Source: Herbiconiux sp. VKM Ac-1786 (GTDB taxonomy: Bacteria > Actinomycetota > Actinomycetes > Actinomycetales > Microbacteriaceae). Taken from it: a DNA stretch of 64,000 bases. The notes below the pieces were generated by a model. It did not search any database and was not told where the DNA came from. It saw only the letters and a program-made list of their open reading frames with translations. Where the stretch lies: NCBI RefSeq assembly GCF_015350805.1, contig NZ_JADKSG010000001.1, positions 1,660,513-1,724,512 of the forward strand, written 5' to 3'. Positions 25,459-35,041 of this stretch are shown piece after piece. The stretch's first letter is position 1; each line of letters begins with the position of its first letter. The translations under genes and the position numbers were made by a program.

Positions 25459-26346
25459 ATGAGCTCCCTGGCCGTGCATCCGATCGACCCTGCCGACGGC
25501 GGCCCGTACTCGGTCGCCGTGACCTCCGACGGGGCGGTGTGGTGCTCTCTCGTCCATGCCGGAGCCGTGCTGCGGCGGGACCGCGACGGATCGGTCGTGG
25601 TGCTGCCCCTCGGCGACTCCTCGCAGCCGGCCCAGGTGGCCGCCGCGGGCTCCGACTCGGTCTGGGTCGCCGACATGGCCGCGAACGCCGTGCTGCTCGT
25701 CGGACCCTCGGGCGTGCTGCGGCGCACCGACGCCCCGTCGCCCGGCGCGCAGCCCTACGGCGTCGCCGCGCTGCACGACGGCACCGCCTGGTTCACCGAG
25801 ATGGGCAACGACTCGCTCGGCCGCATCGGCATCCTCGGCGGGGTCGCCGAGTTCGCCGCCGGAACCGTCGACGGCGTGGTCTCGATGATCGCGGCCTCGG
25901 GCGACTCGCTCTGGTTCACCGCGAACCAGGCCAACGTCGTGGGGTATGTGCGAGGGGCGGATGCTGTGCCGGCGCTGTTCCCGCTGCCCACGTCCGAGGC
26001 GGGGCCGGTGGGCATCGTGGTCGGTGACGACGGGGCGGCGTGGTTCACCGAGATCCTGGCCGGGCAGATCGGGCGGGTCGATCGCGGGGGGCGGGTCATC
26101 GAGCATCCGCTGCCCGACCGGCACTCGAAGCCGCACGCGATCGTGCGGGACGCGACGCCCGACGGGGGCTGCTGGTTCACGCTCTGGGGGTCGAACGAGC
26201 TCGGGCACGTGACGCTCGACGGGACGTTCTCGTTCGTGTCGCTGGCGGAGACGGGGCACGAGGAGCCGCACGGGCTCGCCGTCGGGGCGGACGGGACGGT
26301 GTGGGTCGCGATGGAGACCGGGGCGCTCGTGGCGGTGTCGGCGTGA
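25459..26346 (+). CDS. vgb: Virginiamycin B lyase-like beta-propeller protein
   Basis: A 295-residue seven-bladed propeller close in length to streptogramin B lyase (about 295). Repeats of the form G-x-AWFTE-x-x-x-x-x-IGR-I recur (AWFTEMGNDSLGRIG, AWFTEILAGQIGRVD, CWFTLWGSNELGHVT). The Glu-x-His pair used for linear cleavage of the antibiotic ring is seen in EEPHGLAVG near the C-terminus. It would be cytoplasmic and inactivate type B streptogramins by elimination. The gene looks leaderless: TAGGCT ends 6 bases before the ATG and there is no ribosome site. It overlaps the next gene's GTG by 4 bases. A generic SMP-30/NHL-type sugar lactonase-like propeller is the alternative. Confidence 0.78.
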   Translation: MSSLAVHPIDPADGGPYSVAVTSDGAVWCSLVHAGAVLRRDRDGSVVVLPLGDSSQPAQVAAAGSDSVWVADMAANAVLLVGPSGVLRRTDAPSPGAQPYGVAALHDGTAWFTEMGNDSLGRIGILGGVAEFAAGTVDGVVSMIAASGDSLWFTANQANVVGYVRGADAVPALFPLPTSEAGPVGIVVGDDGAAWFTEILAGQIGRVDRGGRVIEHPLPDRHSKPHAIVRDATPDGGCWFTLWGSNELGHVTLDGTFSFVSLAETGHEEPHGLAVGADGTVWVAMETGALVAVSA

Positions 26347-27518
26347 GCGGGGGCGGGGAGGCCGAGGCTCGTCGGCTGGCGTCCGTCGAGGCCACCGGGC
26401 TGCTCGGAACGGGGCCCGAGGAGCGCTTCGACCGCATCACGCGGCTCGCGCAGGAGCTGCTCGACGCGCCGATGTCGTACCTGAACCTGGTCGACGACGT
26501 CTCGCTCGTGGTGAAGTCGCCGCAGGTCGTGGGCGAGCCCGCGCCGAGGTACCCGTACGGCACGGCGTTCTGCGAGTACACGGTTCATGGCACCGGGCTG
26601 TTCGAGGTTCCGGATGCGCGGGCCGACCCGCGCTTCGCGCAGACCCCGGCGGTGACGCAGTTCGGGGTGCGCTCGTACGCCGGCGTGCCGCTGCGGGCGG
26701 GCGACGGGGAGGCGGTCGGGACGCTGTGCGTGATGCATCCGGAGGCGCGGTCGCTCAGTGCGGCCGAGCGGGTGCGGCTGGGGGAGCTGGGGCGGTGGGC
26801 CGAGGGGGAGTTGCGGGGCGGGTCGGGTTCGTGGGGACGTTCTGGGTCTGGTTCGGCTTCGGTCTCGGTCTCGGTTTCGTCGGACGGTTCGGTCTCGGCT
26901 CTTTCGCTGCCGTTCGGGGAGGTCAGCGGGGACCTGCACGCGTGGGAGCGCAGCGGGTCGGCGGTGACCGTCACGGTGGGGGACGTGATGGGGAAGGGGG
27001 CTGTGGCCGGGGCGCTCGCCGAGGAGCTGCGGGCGGGGCTGGCTTCGTCGTCATCCGCCTCCGGGCCCGCCGTCGCCCTCGCCCGGGCGGCTGCGTCGCT
27101 CGAGCCGCGGCTCGCCTCGCTGGGAGCGTTCGTGACGCTGTTCCACGCGCGCATCGACGACTCGGGGCGCGTCGAGTACGTCGACGCCGGGCACGGCCTG
27201 ACCCTGATCGTCCCGGCGTCGGACGCCGACCCCGTCGAGCGCCTCGCCTCCCGCGACCTGCCGCTCGGGGTTCAGGACGCCGCCTCGGGCTGGACGCCGC
27301 GCACGGTGCAGCTGCAGCCCGGCGACACCCTGATCTCGGTGACCGACGGCGTGCTGGAGCTCGACGACTCGACCCTCGACTCGCTGCTGCGCCTCGCCGG
27401 CGAACTGCGCTCCCGGCCCGACGTCGGCGGCTTCCTCGACGGCGTCGCGGCGCGCGTGGAGGTCGCGGCGGTGGACGACGACGTGACGGTGCTGGTGGTC
27501 GCCTTCGGCGCGCGCTAG
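26343..27518 (+). CDS. GAF domain plus PP2C-type (SpoIIE-like) phosphatase
   Basis: A 391-residue signalling protein. An N-terminal GAF sensor domain (about 20-155; ERFDRITRLAQELLDAPMSYLNLVDD, FCEYTVHGTGLFEVPDA, GVPLRAGDGEAVGTLCVMH) is followed by a Gly/Ser-rich linker (about 158-188) and a PP2C/SpoIIE catalytic domain with metal-binding GDVMGKG, DAGHGLTL, SVTDGVLE and a final DDDVTVLVVAF. The GTG start at 26343 overlaps the Vgb-like stop (GTGA), so the two are coupled. Such phosphatases usually act on anti-anti-sigma factors; no partner lies next to it. The linker is encoded by a short TCGGTC-rich tandem array. Confidence 0.85.
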   Translation: MSGGGEAEARRLASVEATGLLGTGPEERFDRITRLAQELLDAPMSYLNLVDDVSLVVKSPQVVGEPAPRYPYGTAFCEYTVHGTGLFEVPDARADPRFAQTPAVTQFGVRSYAGVPLRAGDGEAVGTLCVMHPEARSLSAAERVRLGELGRWAEGELRGGSGSWGRSGSGSASVSVSVSSDGSVSALSLPFGEVSGDLHAWERSGSAVTVTVGDVMGKGAVAGALAEELRAGLASSSSASGPAVALARAAASLEPRLASLGAFVTLFHARIDDSGRVEYVDAGHGLTLIVPASDADPVERLASRDLPLGVQDAASGWTPRTVQLQPGDTLISVTDGVLELDDSTLDSLLRLAGELRSRPDVGGFLDGVAARVEVAAVDDDVTVLVVAFGAR

Positions 27519-27527
27519 CGTTCGGCC

Positions 27528-27902
27528 ATGACCATGCGCCTGGAACTCGTGCCCATCGCCGTGAGCGACGTCGACGCCGCCATCGCCTTCTACCGCGACG
27601 TGGTCGGCTTCACGCTCGACCACGACGTCTCACCCGGCAACGGGATGCGCGTCGTGCAGCTCACCCCGCCGGGCTCGGCCTGCTCGATCGCGTTCGGGGT
27701 CGGCATGGGCAGCGGCGGCCCCGTCTCGAACCTGCACCTCGTGGTCGACGACGTGGCGGCGGAGCGCGCCGCCCTCGTCGGTCGTGGCCTCGCCGTCAGC
27801 GAGGTGCAGGACATGGGCGGCGTGCTCTACGCCTTCTTCGCCGATCCCGACGGCAACACCTGGGCGCTGCAGGAGATCAGGGTCACGTCACTGCCGCGGT
27901 AG
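27528..27902 (+). CDS. VOC (glyoxalase/bleomycin-resistance fold) family protein
   Basis: A 124-residue single-domain vicinal-oxygen-chelate protein: VAIAFYRDVVGF-type helix (AAIAFYRDVVGFTLDHDV), strand NLHLVVDDV, and the closing FFADPDGNTWALQEI. Two beta-alpha-beta-beta-beta modules are visible. Function (dioxygenase, glyoxalase or binding protein) cannot be assigned. The start is probably leaderless: TAGCGT at 27516-27521 sits 6 bases before the ATG, overlapping the end of the phosphatase gene. It converges with, and overlaps by 15 bases, the thioredoxin-fold gene on the other strand. Confidence 0.83.
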   Translation: MTMRLELVPIAVSDVDAAIAFYRDVVGFTLDHDVSPGNGMRVVQLTPPGSACSIAFGVGMGSGGPVSNLHLVVDDVAAERAALVGRGLAVSEVQDMGGVLYAFFADPDGNTWALQEIRVTSLPR

Positions 27903-28190
27903 CTCGGCTGACGCCGCGGGGAGCGCTGAGGCGATGGCGGCGAGCAGCTGGGGCGTCGTCGGGACGCCGGCGGCGCGCATCCGCTCTTCGCCGTCGGGGC
28001 CCGCGATGATCACGGTGGGCGTCGCCAGGATGCCCGCCCGCTCGCTCTCGTCGGGGGCGGTGGCGACGTTGACCTCGTGCCAGGCGATGCGGTCGCCGAG
28101 GAGCTCGCCGACCTGTTCGAGGGACTGACGGGTGCTCGCGCAGGCGCCGCAGAAGCTCGACGAGTAGAGCGTGAGGCTCAGTTCGGGCAT
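27888..28190 (-). CDS. Small thioredoxin/glutaredoxin-fold protein with CxxC
   Basis: A 100-residue single thioredoxin-fold domain: [19 protein letters not shown] gives a redox-active C14-G-A-C17 pair, followed by [20 protein letters not shown] with the conserved cis-Pro of the fold. Start ATG 28190 chosen for the AGGAGGAA ribosome site; an upstream frame would add a short non-conserved leader. Its 3' end overlaps the VOC gene's 3' end by 15 bases. Likely a cytosolic thiol-disulfide protein related to mycoredoxin/YbbN-like small proteins; the partner is unknown. Confidence 0.82.
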   Translation of the reverse strand: MPELSLTLYSSSFCGACASTRQSLEQVGELLGDRIAWHEVNVATAPDESERAGILATPTVIIAGPDGEERMRAAGVPTTPQLLAAIASALPAASAELPRQ

Positions 28191-28306
28191 GGTTCCTCCT
28201 CTCCTGCACAACGCTCGACGGGTCGTCGTTCTTCCCCAGGCGGCCGCTCCAGCCGGGCCTCGGGCGCGCCGACGATAGGATCGATTGTCAACTGGAGGGA
28301 ATCCAC

Positions 28307-29593
<1,287 letters not shown>

Positions 29594-29598
29594 CCCGC

Positions 29599-29615
29599 GG
29601 GCCGCCCCGCGGCCC
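29599..29615 (+). terminator. Candidate hairpin after purA
   Basis: GGGCCGC (29599-29605) and GCGGCCC (29609-29615) form a 7-bp stem with a three-base loop 5 bases past the purA stop. No U-tract follows, so this is a weak prediction. Confidence 0.4.
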
Positions 29616-29643
29616 CGCGCCCCCGCCCCCTGGGGCCGCGTGC

Positions 29644-29726
29644 GTCCCCGCGCCCCCTGCCCACGCTGCACGGGGTCGCGCAAACGGCCCTTCCTGGGGC
29701 AGCGAGCGGCCCTTTGCGCGACCGCG
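29644..29726. repeat. Dyad repeat element, copy 1
   Basis: First of two imperfect 83-base copies 136 bases apart. Both run from GTCCCCGC, through CCCCCTGCCCACGC, to an inverted repeat. In this copy the arms are perfect: GTCGCGCAAA (29675-29684) and TTTGCGCGAC (29713-29722), around a loop with two CGGCCCTT direct repeats. Could be an intergenic palindromic element (REP-like). Not coding. Confidence 0.75.
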
Positions 29727-29779
29727 CCGGGCCTGCGTGGCGCGCGTGAACTTGCGCTCGCGGGTGGCCACCCTCGGGT

Positions 29780-29862
29780 GTCCCCGCACCCCCTGCCCAC
29801 GCCTTGCGGGGTCGCGCAAACGGCCCTTCCTTGGGCCGGGAGCGGCCCTTTGCGCTACCGCG
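29780..29862. repeat. Dyad repeat element, copy 2, overlapping the FUSC stop codon
   Basis: Second copy, ending inside the FUSC gene. Arms are GTCGCGCAAA (29811-29820) and TTTGCGCTAC (29849-29858) with one mismatch to perfect symmetry; the differing base lies in the triplet that supplies the TAG stop of the minus-strand FUSC gene. Confidence 0.75.
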
Positions 29863-30880
29863 GCGGGGGCGCTAGGTGGCGGTGGGGGAGGTGCGGAGCG
29901 GGTGGCGGCGCTAGGTGGGCGGAGGTGAGGCTGATGGCGAGGGCGACGGCGGCGCCGAGGAGGGTTTCGAGGGTGCGGTCGCGCAGCATGCCGAACTCGT
30001 CGACCGGATGCGCGAGCTGCGCCATGATCAGCGCCAACGGTGTCACGAACACCACGGTCACCGCGTAGTTGCGCCCGATGAACAGCTCGGCTCCGACCTG
30101 CAGCAGCACCACGACCACCACGAGCACCAGCGTCGACGCCGGGCCGAGGAGGGCGGGTGACGTGACGGCGAGCAGCGCGGCGGCGAGCCCGACGCCGACG
30201 AGCGTGCCGAGCATCCGCTGACCGGCGCGCACGAGGTGCCCCGCCGTGTCGGCCGCGCCCAGGGCGGCCACCGCCGCGACCATCGCCCAGTACGGATGTC
30301 CGAGCCCCGTCGCCGTCGGGATCGCCCCCGCGACCAGCACGGCGAGCCCGACCGAGGCGATCTTGCGCGCCTGGCCGGGCTTCGCGGCCACCGCCCGGAA
30401 CGACACGGCCATCGTGGTGGCCGGGCGCATCCGGGCCGACGGTCGCACCACGCCCATGGTGGAGACGAGCATCGCGAACAGCGCGCTCGCGGTCGCCAGC
30501 CCGAGCGCGACCAGCACCGTGCCGGGCTCGGCGGGCACAGATGCGCACGCCGCCAGCGCGAAGACGAAGAAGAGCGCGCCGGGCGGGTGCCAGTCGAGGG
30601 CGTCCGCCACGAAGGCGAGCCCCGCGGCGACGACGGCGACCACCGGCACCACGAGCCACTCGCGTGCGGGCGAGACGCCGATGGCGGTGCCGAGCACGAC
30701 CACGCCGATCAGGGCGACCGCGGCGGCCGCCTGCATCCGGAGCCGGGTGCCGTGCGTGTGGCTGCGGCCGTAGAGCGCGGTGAAGGCGCCGAAGACGGCG
30801 TAGAGCGAGAGGTCGATGCGGCCCACGGCGTAGAGCGTGAGGAGCGGCACGGCCATCGCGATGCCGGCGCGGAGGGCCAC
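29855..30880 (-). CDS. FUSC family membrane protein (fusaric-acid-resistance/aromatic-acid-exporter-like)
   Basis: A 341-residue integral membrane protein with repeated helical bundles: GIAMAVPLLTLYAVGRIDLSLYAVFGAFTALYG, then a second half with GHPYWAMVAAVAALGAADTAGHLVRAGQRMLGTLVGVGLAA, the FUSC_2 signature. The GTG at 30880 is the only ATG/GTG/TTG in this frame back to the stop at 31021-31019, yet the in-frame codons upstream encode family-like residues (RRLVEFGPHAGAHR), so the true start may be non-canonical. Divergent from a MarR gene across a palindromic site, suggesting MarR-controlled efflux. The C-terminus is formed by repeat copy 2. Confidence 0.78.
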   Translation of the reverse strand: MALRAGIAMAVPLLTLYAVGRIDLSLYAVFGAFTALYGRSHTHGTRLRMQAAAAVALIGVVVLGTAIGVSPAREWLVVPVVAVVAAGLAFVADALDWHPPGALFFVFALAACASVPAEPGTVLVALGLATASALFAMLVSTMGVVRPSARMRPATTMAVSFRAVAAKPGQARKIASVGLAVLVAGAIPTATGLGHPYWAMVAAVAALGAADTAGHLVRAGQRMLGTLVGVGLAAALLAVTSPALLGPASTLVLVVVVVLLQVGAELFIGRNYAVTVVFVTPLALIMAQLAHPVDEFGMLRDRTLETLLGAAVALAISLTSAHLAPPPAPHLPHRHLAPPPR

Positions 30881-31007
30881 CCGGTGGGCGCCGGCGTGCG
30901 GGCCGAACTCGACGAGGCGGCGGGGGTGGGGCAGCAGACCGGTGGCGATGAGGGACCTCTCGGGTGACGGAGCGAGCAGCAGGGGCGGGTCTCCGTCGAC
31001 CGAATGT

Positions 31008-31033
31008 AATTCACTCGTGAACTATCTTAGACT
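31008..31033. promoter_or_regulatory. MarR gene promoter with overlapping palindrome
   Basis: TAATTCAC-TC-GTGAACTA (31008-31025) is an inverted repeat with one mismatch in 8-bp arms, the size expected of MarR operators. TAGACT (31028-31033) is a -10 box exactly 6 bases before the MarR ATG. Binding here would shut both the MarR gene and the divergent FUSC gene. Confidence 0.6.
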
Positions 31034-31039
31034 GCTCGC

Positions 31040-31549
31040 ATGGATGCTGCACCGGAGTCGGGGGCTCGTGACGTGGTCGACGAGATCCGCGAGGGGTGGG
31101 CGGGGCTGCGGCCGGAGCTCGACACGAGTGCGGTCGACGTGGTCGGGCGGGTGCTGCGCGCCGCCGCCGTGATCACGCGCCGGGGCGACGAGGTGCTGGG
31201 TGGGTGGGGGCTCGGGCGGGGGGAGTTCGACATCCTCGCGGCGCTGCGCCGGGCGGGGGCACCGAGGTCGCCCGGGGCGCTCCGCACCGTCTCGCTCGCG
31301 ACCGGCCCCGCCACCACGAAGCGGCTGCAAGCGCTCGAGGCGCGGGGCCTCGTGGTGCGCACGCCGAACCCGCACGACGGACGCGGCGCCCTGATCGCCC
31401 TCACCTCCGCCGGCGAGCACCTCATCGACGAGGTCTTCCCGCAGCTGCTCGCGGTGGAGTCGGAGCTCGTGGCGGGTATCCCGCCCGCCGAGCTCGCCGC
31501 CGTCGTGGCGGCACTGCGCCTCACGGTCGCGAGCGTCGAGGGCGCCTGA
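31040..31549 (+). CDS. MarR family transcriptional regulator
   Basis: A 169-residue winged-helix regulator. The winged-helix core runs from LGRGEFDILAALRRAGAP through LATGPATTKRLQALEARGLVVRTPNPHDGRGALIALTSAG, including the wing residues N-P-H-D-G-R. Dimerisation helices flank it. The start is leaderless, with TAGACT 6 bases upstream and no ribosome site. It is divergent from the FUSC exporter, a common arrangement in which a phenolic or lipophilic ligand releases the repressor. Confidence 0.92.
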   Translation: MDAAPESGARDVVDEIREGWAGLRPELDTSAVDVVGRVLRAAAVITRRGDEVLGGWGLGRGEFDILAALRRAGAPRSPGALRTVSLATGPATTKRLQALEARGLVVRTPNPHDGRGALIALTSAGEHLIDEVFPQLLAVESELVAGIPPAELAAVVAALRLTVASVEGA

Positions 31550-31621
31550 CGGCGGCGCCGCCCCCGCCACTGGCGCACCGCAAACCCCGCCCCGCCCCGC
31601 GCCGTGCGGCGACGGAAGGGG

Positions 31622-32236
31622 TCAGACGACGGTGTAGCCGGCGGGGAGGGTGCCGCGGCCGGTGAGCGCGAGCAGCAGCTCCTCGGCGTCGCCGCGGGTG
31701 GCCGCGACCCCGGCGGCCAGCGCGAGCGTCGCCGCGACGCAGGCCGCCGGCTGGCCGTGCGGGATGCCCGTGGCCCGCGTGATGTCGAGGGAGTGCACCA
31801 CGAGCTCGAAGATGCGGGTGCGCAGGTACTCGGGCAGGGCGATGCCGAGCCCGCCGATCGAGACGATGCGTTCGGCCGGCGCGGCGTCGACGAGGGCCAT
31901 GGCGCGGCCGAGAGCATCCGCCACCGCCTGTGCCGGATCGTCGCCCAGCCAGATGCCCGCCTCGACGCCCCGCGCCGCCACGGACGCCGGGTCGGTGAGG
32001 TCGCGGTAGACGCGGGAGTAGTAGTGCTCGGCGTCGGGCACGTTCTCGAAACCGGGGTCGTCGAGTCGCAGATAGCTCTCGACGGTGAGGATCGCCCGGG
32101 TCGTGTGCCCGACGAGCGAGCGCAGCGACCACTCCCCGAGCGCTTCGGTCTCCCAGGCGTCGTCGGGGATACGCGCGACGAGCGCGTGGAACGCGGTGGC
32201 GGACTGGTGGAACGCGGCGGCACTGCCCATCTGCAT
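31622..32236 (-). CDS. Maleylpyruvate isomerase-family mycothiol-dependent enzyme (MDMPI/DinB fold)
   Basis: A 204-residue four-helix-bundle metalloenzyme family member. Family features: AAAFHQSATAFHALVARIP at the start, GEWSLRSLVGHTTRAIL with the first metal-ligand His, and FELVVHSLDITRATG with His and Asp. Many relatives use mycothiol, which fits an actinobacterium; the substrate is unknown. The start was set at 32236 (a second ATG lies two codons on) because residues encoded further upstream are low-complexity. Divergent from the LuxR gene across 124 bases. No clear operator was seen. Confidence 0.78.
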   Translation of the reverse strand: MQMGSAAAFHQSATAFHALVARIPDDAWETEALGEWSLRSLVGHTTRAILTVESYLRLDDPGFENVPDAEHYYSRVYRDLTDPASVAARGVEAGIWLGDDPAQAVADALGRAMALVDAAPAERIVSIGGLGIALPEYLRTRIFELVVHSLDITRATGIPHGQPAACVAATLALAAGVAATRGDAEELLLALTGRGTLPAGYTVV

Positions 32237-32360
32237 ATCGTGGCATGCCTCGGGCCCTCCCGAGGCCGTTCCGGGGAGGATGCGCCCGAGCTCGCGATCC
32301 GCGCGCCCCATCGGGCCCGGCGACTGGTGCGGCCGGGTGCAGTGTGATAGAGAGACAGGC

Positions 32361-35009
32361 ATGACCGCAGGGGGTGGATCCGGGCAGGCCGTCGCGCGGC
32401 CGGCGGGGCTCGTCGGACGGGCTGCCGAGTTCGAGCGCGCCGCCGCCGCCCTCCGGCGCGGGCAAGGTGTCGTGGTCGTCGGCGAACCGGGTTCCGGGCG
32501 CAGTCATCTCGTGCGCGCACTGGTCGCGTCCCTCGCGGCTGAGCCGGCCTCGCGGGCCTGGGTGGGCCGGGAGATCGACCGGTTCGACGATGCTCAGTCC
32601 GACCGCCTGGCGAGTGCGGTGCGGGCCGGTGAGCTCCTGCTCGTCGCGGAGGCCTCGTCACGACGGCGCCTGCCGGAGGCCCTGGACGCGCTGCGGCGCG
32701 AGGGTCTCGTCGAGGTCGTCGAACTGACGGTCCTGACTCCGCGGGAGCTGCTCCTCATCGCCGAGACGGAGCTCGGCGGCCGGCTCGACCACGATGCGGT
32801 GCCGCAGCTCGTCTCGGCTCGCGGCGGCGGGCACCTCGCAGCGTTCGAGGAGTGGATCGCCTGGTGCCGCTCGAGCGGCGCCCTGGTCGAGGCCGGGGGC
32901 GTCTGGTCGCTCCGGGCGCCGATCCCGAGGAGCGACCGCCTGCGGGCCCTCGTGCTCGACCGCTCTGCCGTCGAGCCGCGCGACGGGGCGAGCGGCGATG
33001 CGGCCGGCACCGAGGTGGCCGAGGCCGCGCTCGAGCTCCTGGCCCTCGCGCCCGGTCTCGCACTGGACACCGTCATCGCCGTGCTCGCCCGCCTCGGCAC
33101 CCCGGCCGCCGAGGCGGAGGCCGCGCTCGAGCGGCTCGAGGACCGGTCGATGCTCGCCATCGTGCCGTCGTCGCCGCACGAGGCGCTCTACGTGCGGGAC
33201 GGCATCGACGAGGAGATCCTCGCGGCCGGTGTCGGTGTGCTGCGCCGGCGCCGGATCGCGGCTGCGGTGGTCGAGGTGCTCTCGCAGAGCGACCCCGCGC
33301 AGCTCGGGCCCGCCGCCCTCGTCTCGCTCGCACGATACGGGCTCGACCTCGGAGTCCCCCCGGCCCCGGAGGTGCTGGTGGCGGCCGCGAAGTCGGCGCT
33401 CCGCTCCCCCGACGCCGGCTCGGCGCTCCGCATCGCCTCGGCCGCCGTCGAGGCGGGTGGCGGGTTCGACGCCGAGCTGACCCTGGCGGCGGCCGAGGCC
33501 CAGGCGGGCTTCGCGGGCCGTGCGTCCGACCGGCTCGAGCGACTCGTCGACACGGCCTCCGACGACATCCAGAGAACGGATGCGCTGCACGCGATGATCC
33601 GCCACGTCCGCGAGAGCGCCGTGCGAGCCGCGCCGGTCATCGACGACTCCTCGTGGGACCGACTCGTGCCCGCCGACGCTCGGCGCGACGCGCTCAAGGG
33701 GTTCATGCTGTTCAGCCTCGATGAGCCGGCCGCCGCCCTGGCGCTGATCGAGCCGGCGCTGCCGGCGCTCTCCGGGCTCGAGGAGGCGGAGGCCTGGTTC
33801 CACGTGGCCGCCATCCGGCTGTCGCTCGGCCGGCTGACCTCGGCGGAGCAGGCGCTCGACGAGGCCGAGCGGGCCTACGCGGCCTGCTCGGCCGACGCCT
33901 CGCACCTGCAAATGCTCCGGATGCAGATCGGCGTGCTGCGGGGCCGGGTGCGTGAATCGCTCCGCACCGTGCGTTCGTTGCGGGATGCGGCGGGCGTCTT
34001 CGGGCAGCCCCTGGCCGAGGGGATGCTCGGCTGGGCCATCGGCAACCTCCTCGCCTCGGCCGGCTCGATCGACGCGGCGATCCAGGAGTTCCGCACGGCG
34101 ATCCGGATCGTGGAGGAGGCCGGCTTCGGCCGCACCCGCGCCCTCGTCGCGATGGACCTGGCCCTCGCCCACGCCCTGGCCGGTGAGGAGCAGCTGGCGC
34201 TCGACGCCCTGCCGTGGACGGACAGCGACGGTGACGCAACCGACCCCGATCGAGCCGCCGACGCGAGCGCCGACCCCGCGGGCCCCGCCGCGCACGGCGC
34301 CGGCCCCGCCGCCACCGGCAAGCTCCTCAAGGTGCAGGGCTGGATCCACGCCGGCGCCGGCCGCTGGGAGCAGGCCCGCTCCGCCTTCCTCCGCTCCGCC
34401 GCGATCTTCGAGGGTGGCGGCTTCCGCCTGCCGAGCATGGCGGTGCTCACCGACGCGGCCCGCGCGGGCAACGCCGTCGAGGTGCTCGACCGCGTGGAGG
34501 AGCTCGGGCGCGACATGGACGGCGAGTGCCTCGAGATCGGCATCGACCTCGTGCGGGTGCTCGCGAAGCGCGAGCGCCTCGACCCCGACGACGCCCTCGG
34601 TGCCGGCCGCCTGGCGCCGGAGCTCGAGGCGGTCGGCGCGGCCGCCGAGGGCGTCGAGCAGTTCATCGTGGCGGCCGAGCTCTTCGATCACGCGGCGCGC
34701 CTGCACCGCCGCGCCGGCGCCGAGCGGGCGGGCGCCGCCTGCGGGCGCCTCCGTGACCGCAACCTCGCGGAGTGCGGCCTCGCCCGGCTCCCGCTGATCC
34801 CCGCCGAGCATCCGGTCTCACTGTCGCAGCGCGAACGCGAGATCGCCGGCCTCGCGGTCGACGGATGCTCGAACCGCGAGATCGCCGACCGGCTGGTGCT
34901 GAGCGTGCGCACCGTCGAGACCCACCTGCTGCGCGTCTACCGCAAGCTGGGTGTGCGCGGCCGCACCGAGCTGGCCGGCGCGCTGACCCAGACGGCGACT
35001 CTGCCCTGA
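32361..35009 (+). CDS. Large LuxR-family regulator with N-terminal ATPase domain (LAL/MalT-like)
   Basis: An 882-residue regulator. An AAA-type ATPase domain follows a short leader with Walker A GEPGSGRSH (residues 41-49). A long helical, TPR-like middle (about 300-800) includes many Ala/Leu/Glu-rich helices. The C-terminus is a LuxR helix-turn-helix: LSQREREIAGLAVDGCSNREIADRLVLS, then TVETHLLRVYRKLGVRGR. Start ATG 32361 precedes the ATPase domain by about 17 residues; GAGAGA lies close upstream. These LAL-type regulators are usually ligand- and ATP-dependent activators of distant genes; no target is obvious nearby. Confidence 0.9.
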   Translation: MTAGGGSGQAVARPAGLVGRAAEFERAAAALRRGQGVVVVGEPGSGRSHLVRALVASLAAEPASRAWVGREIDRFDDAQSDRLASAVRAGELLLVAEASSRRRLPEALDALRREGLVEVVELTVLTPRELLLIAETELGGRLDHDAVPQLVSARGGGHLAAFEEWIAWCRSSGALVEAGGVWSLRAPIPRSDRLRALVLDRSAVEPRDGASGDAAGTEVAEAALELLALAPGLALDTVIAVLARLGTPAAEAEAALERLEDRSMLAIVPSSPHEALYVRDGIDEEILAAGVGVLRRRRIAAAVVEVLSQSDPAQLGPAALVSLARYGLDLGVPPAPEVLVAAAKSALRSPDAGSALRIASAAVEAGGGFDAELTLAAAEAQAGFAGRASDRLERLVDTASDDIQRTDALHAMIRHVRESAVRAAPVIDDSSWDRLVPADARRDALKGFMLFSLDEPAAALALIEPALPALSGLEEAEAWFHVAAIRLSLGRLTSAEQALDEAERAYAACSADASHLQMLRMQIGVLRGRVRESLRTVRSLRDAAGVFGQPLAEGMLGWAIGNLLASAGSIDAAIQEFRTAIRIVEEAGFGRTRALVAMDLALAHALAGEEQLALDALPWTDSDGDATDPDRAADASADPAGPAAHGAGPAATGKLLKVQGWIHAGAGRWEQARSAFLRSAAIFEGGGFRLPSMAVLTDAARAGNAVEVLDRVEELGRDMDGECLEIGIDLVRVLAKRERLDPDDALGAGRLAPELEAVGAAAEGVEQFIVAAELFDHAARLHRRAGAERAGAACGRLRDRNLAECGLARLPLIPAEHPVSLSQREREIAGLAVDGCSNREIADRLVLSVRTVETHLLRVYRKLGVRGRTELAGALTQTATLP

Positions 35010-35041
35010 CCGCCTGCCCCGCCCGGCGCTAGAGTCGTCGC

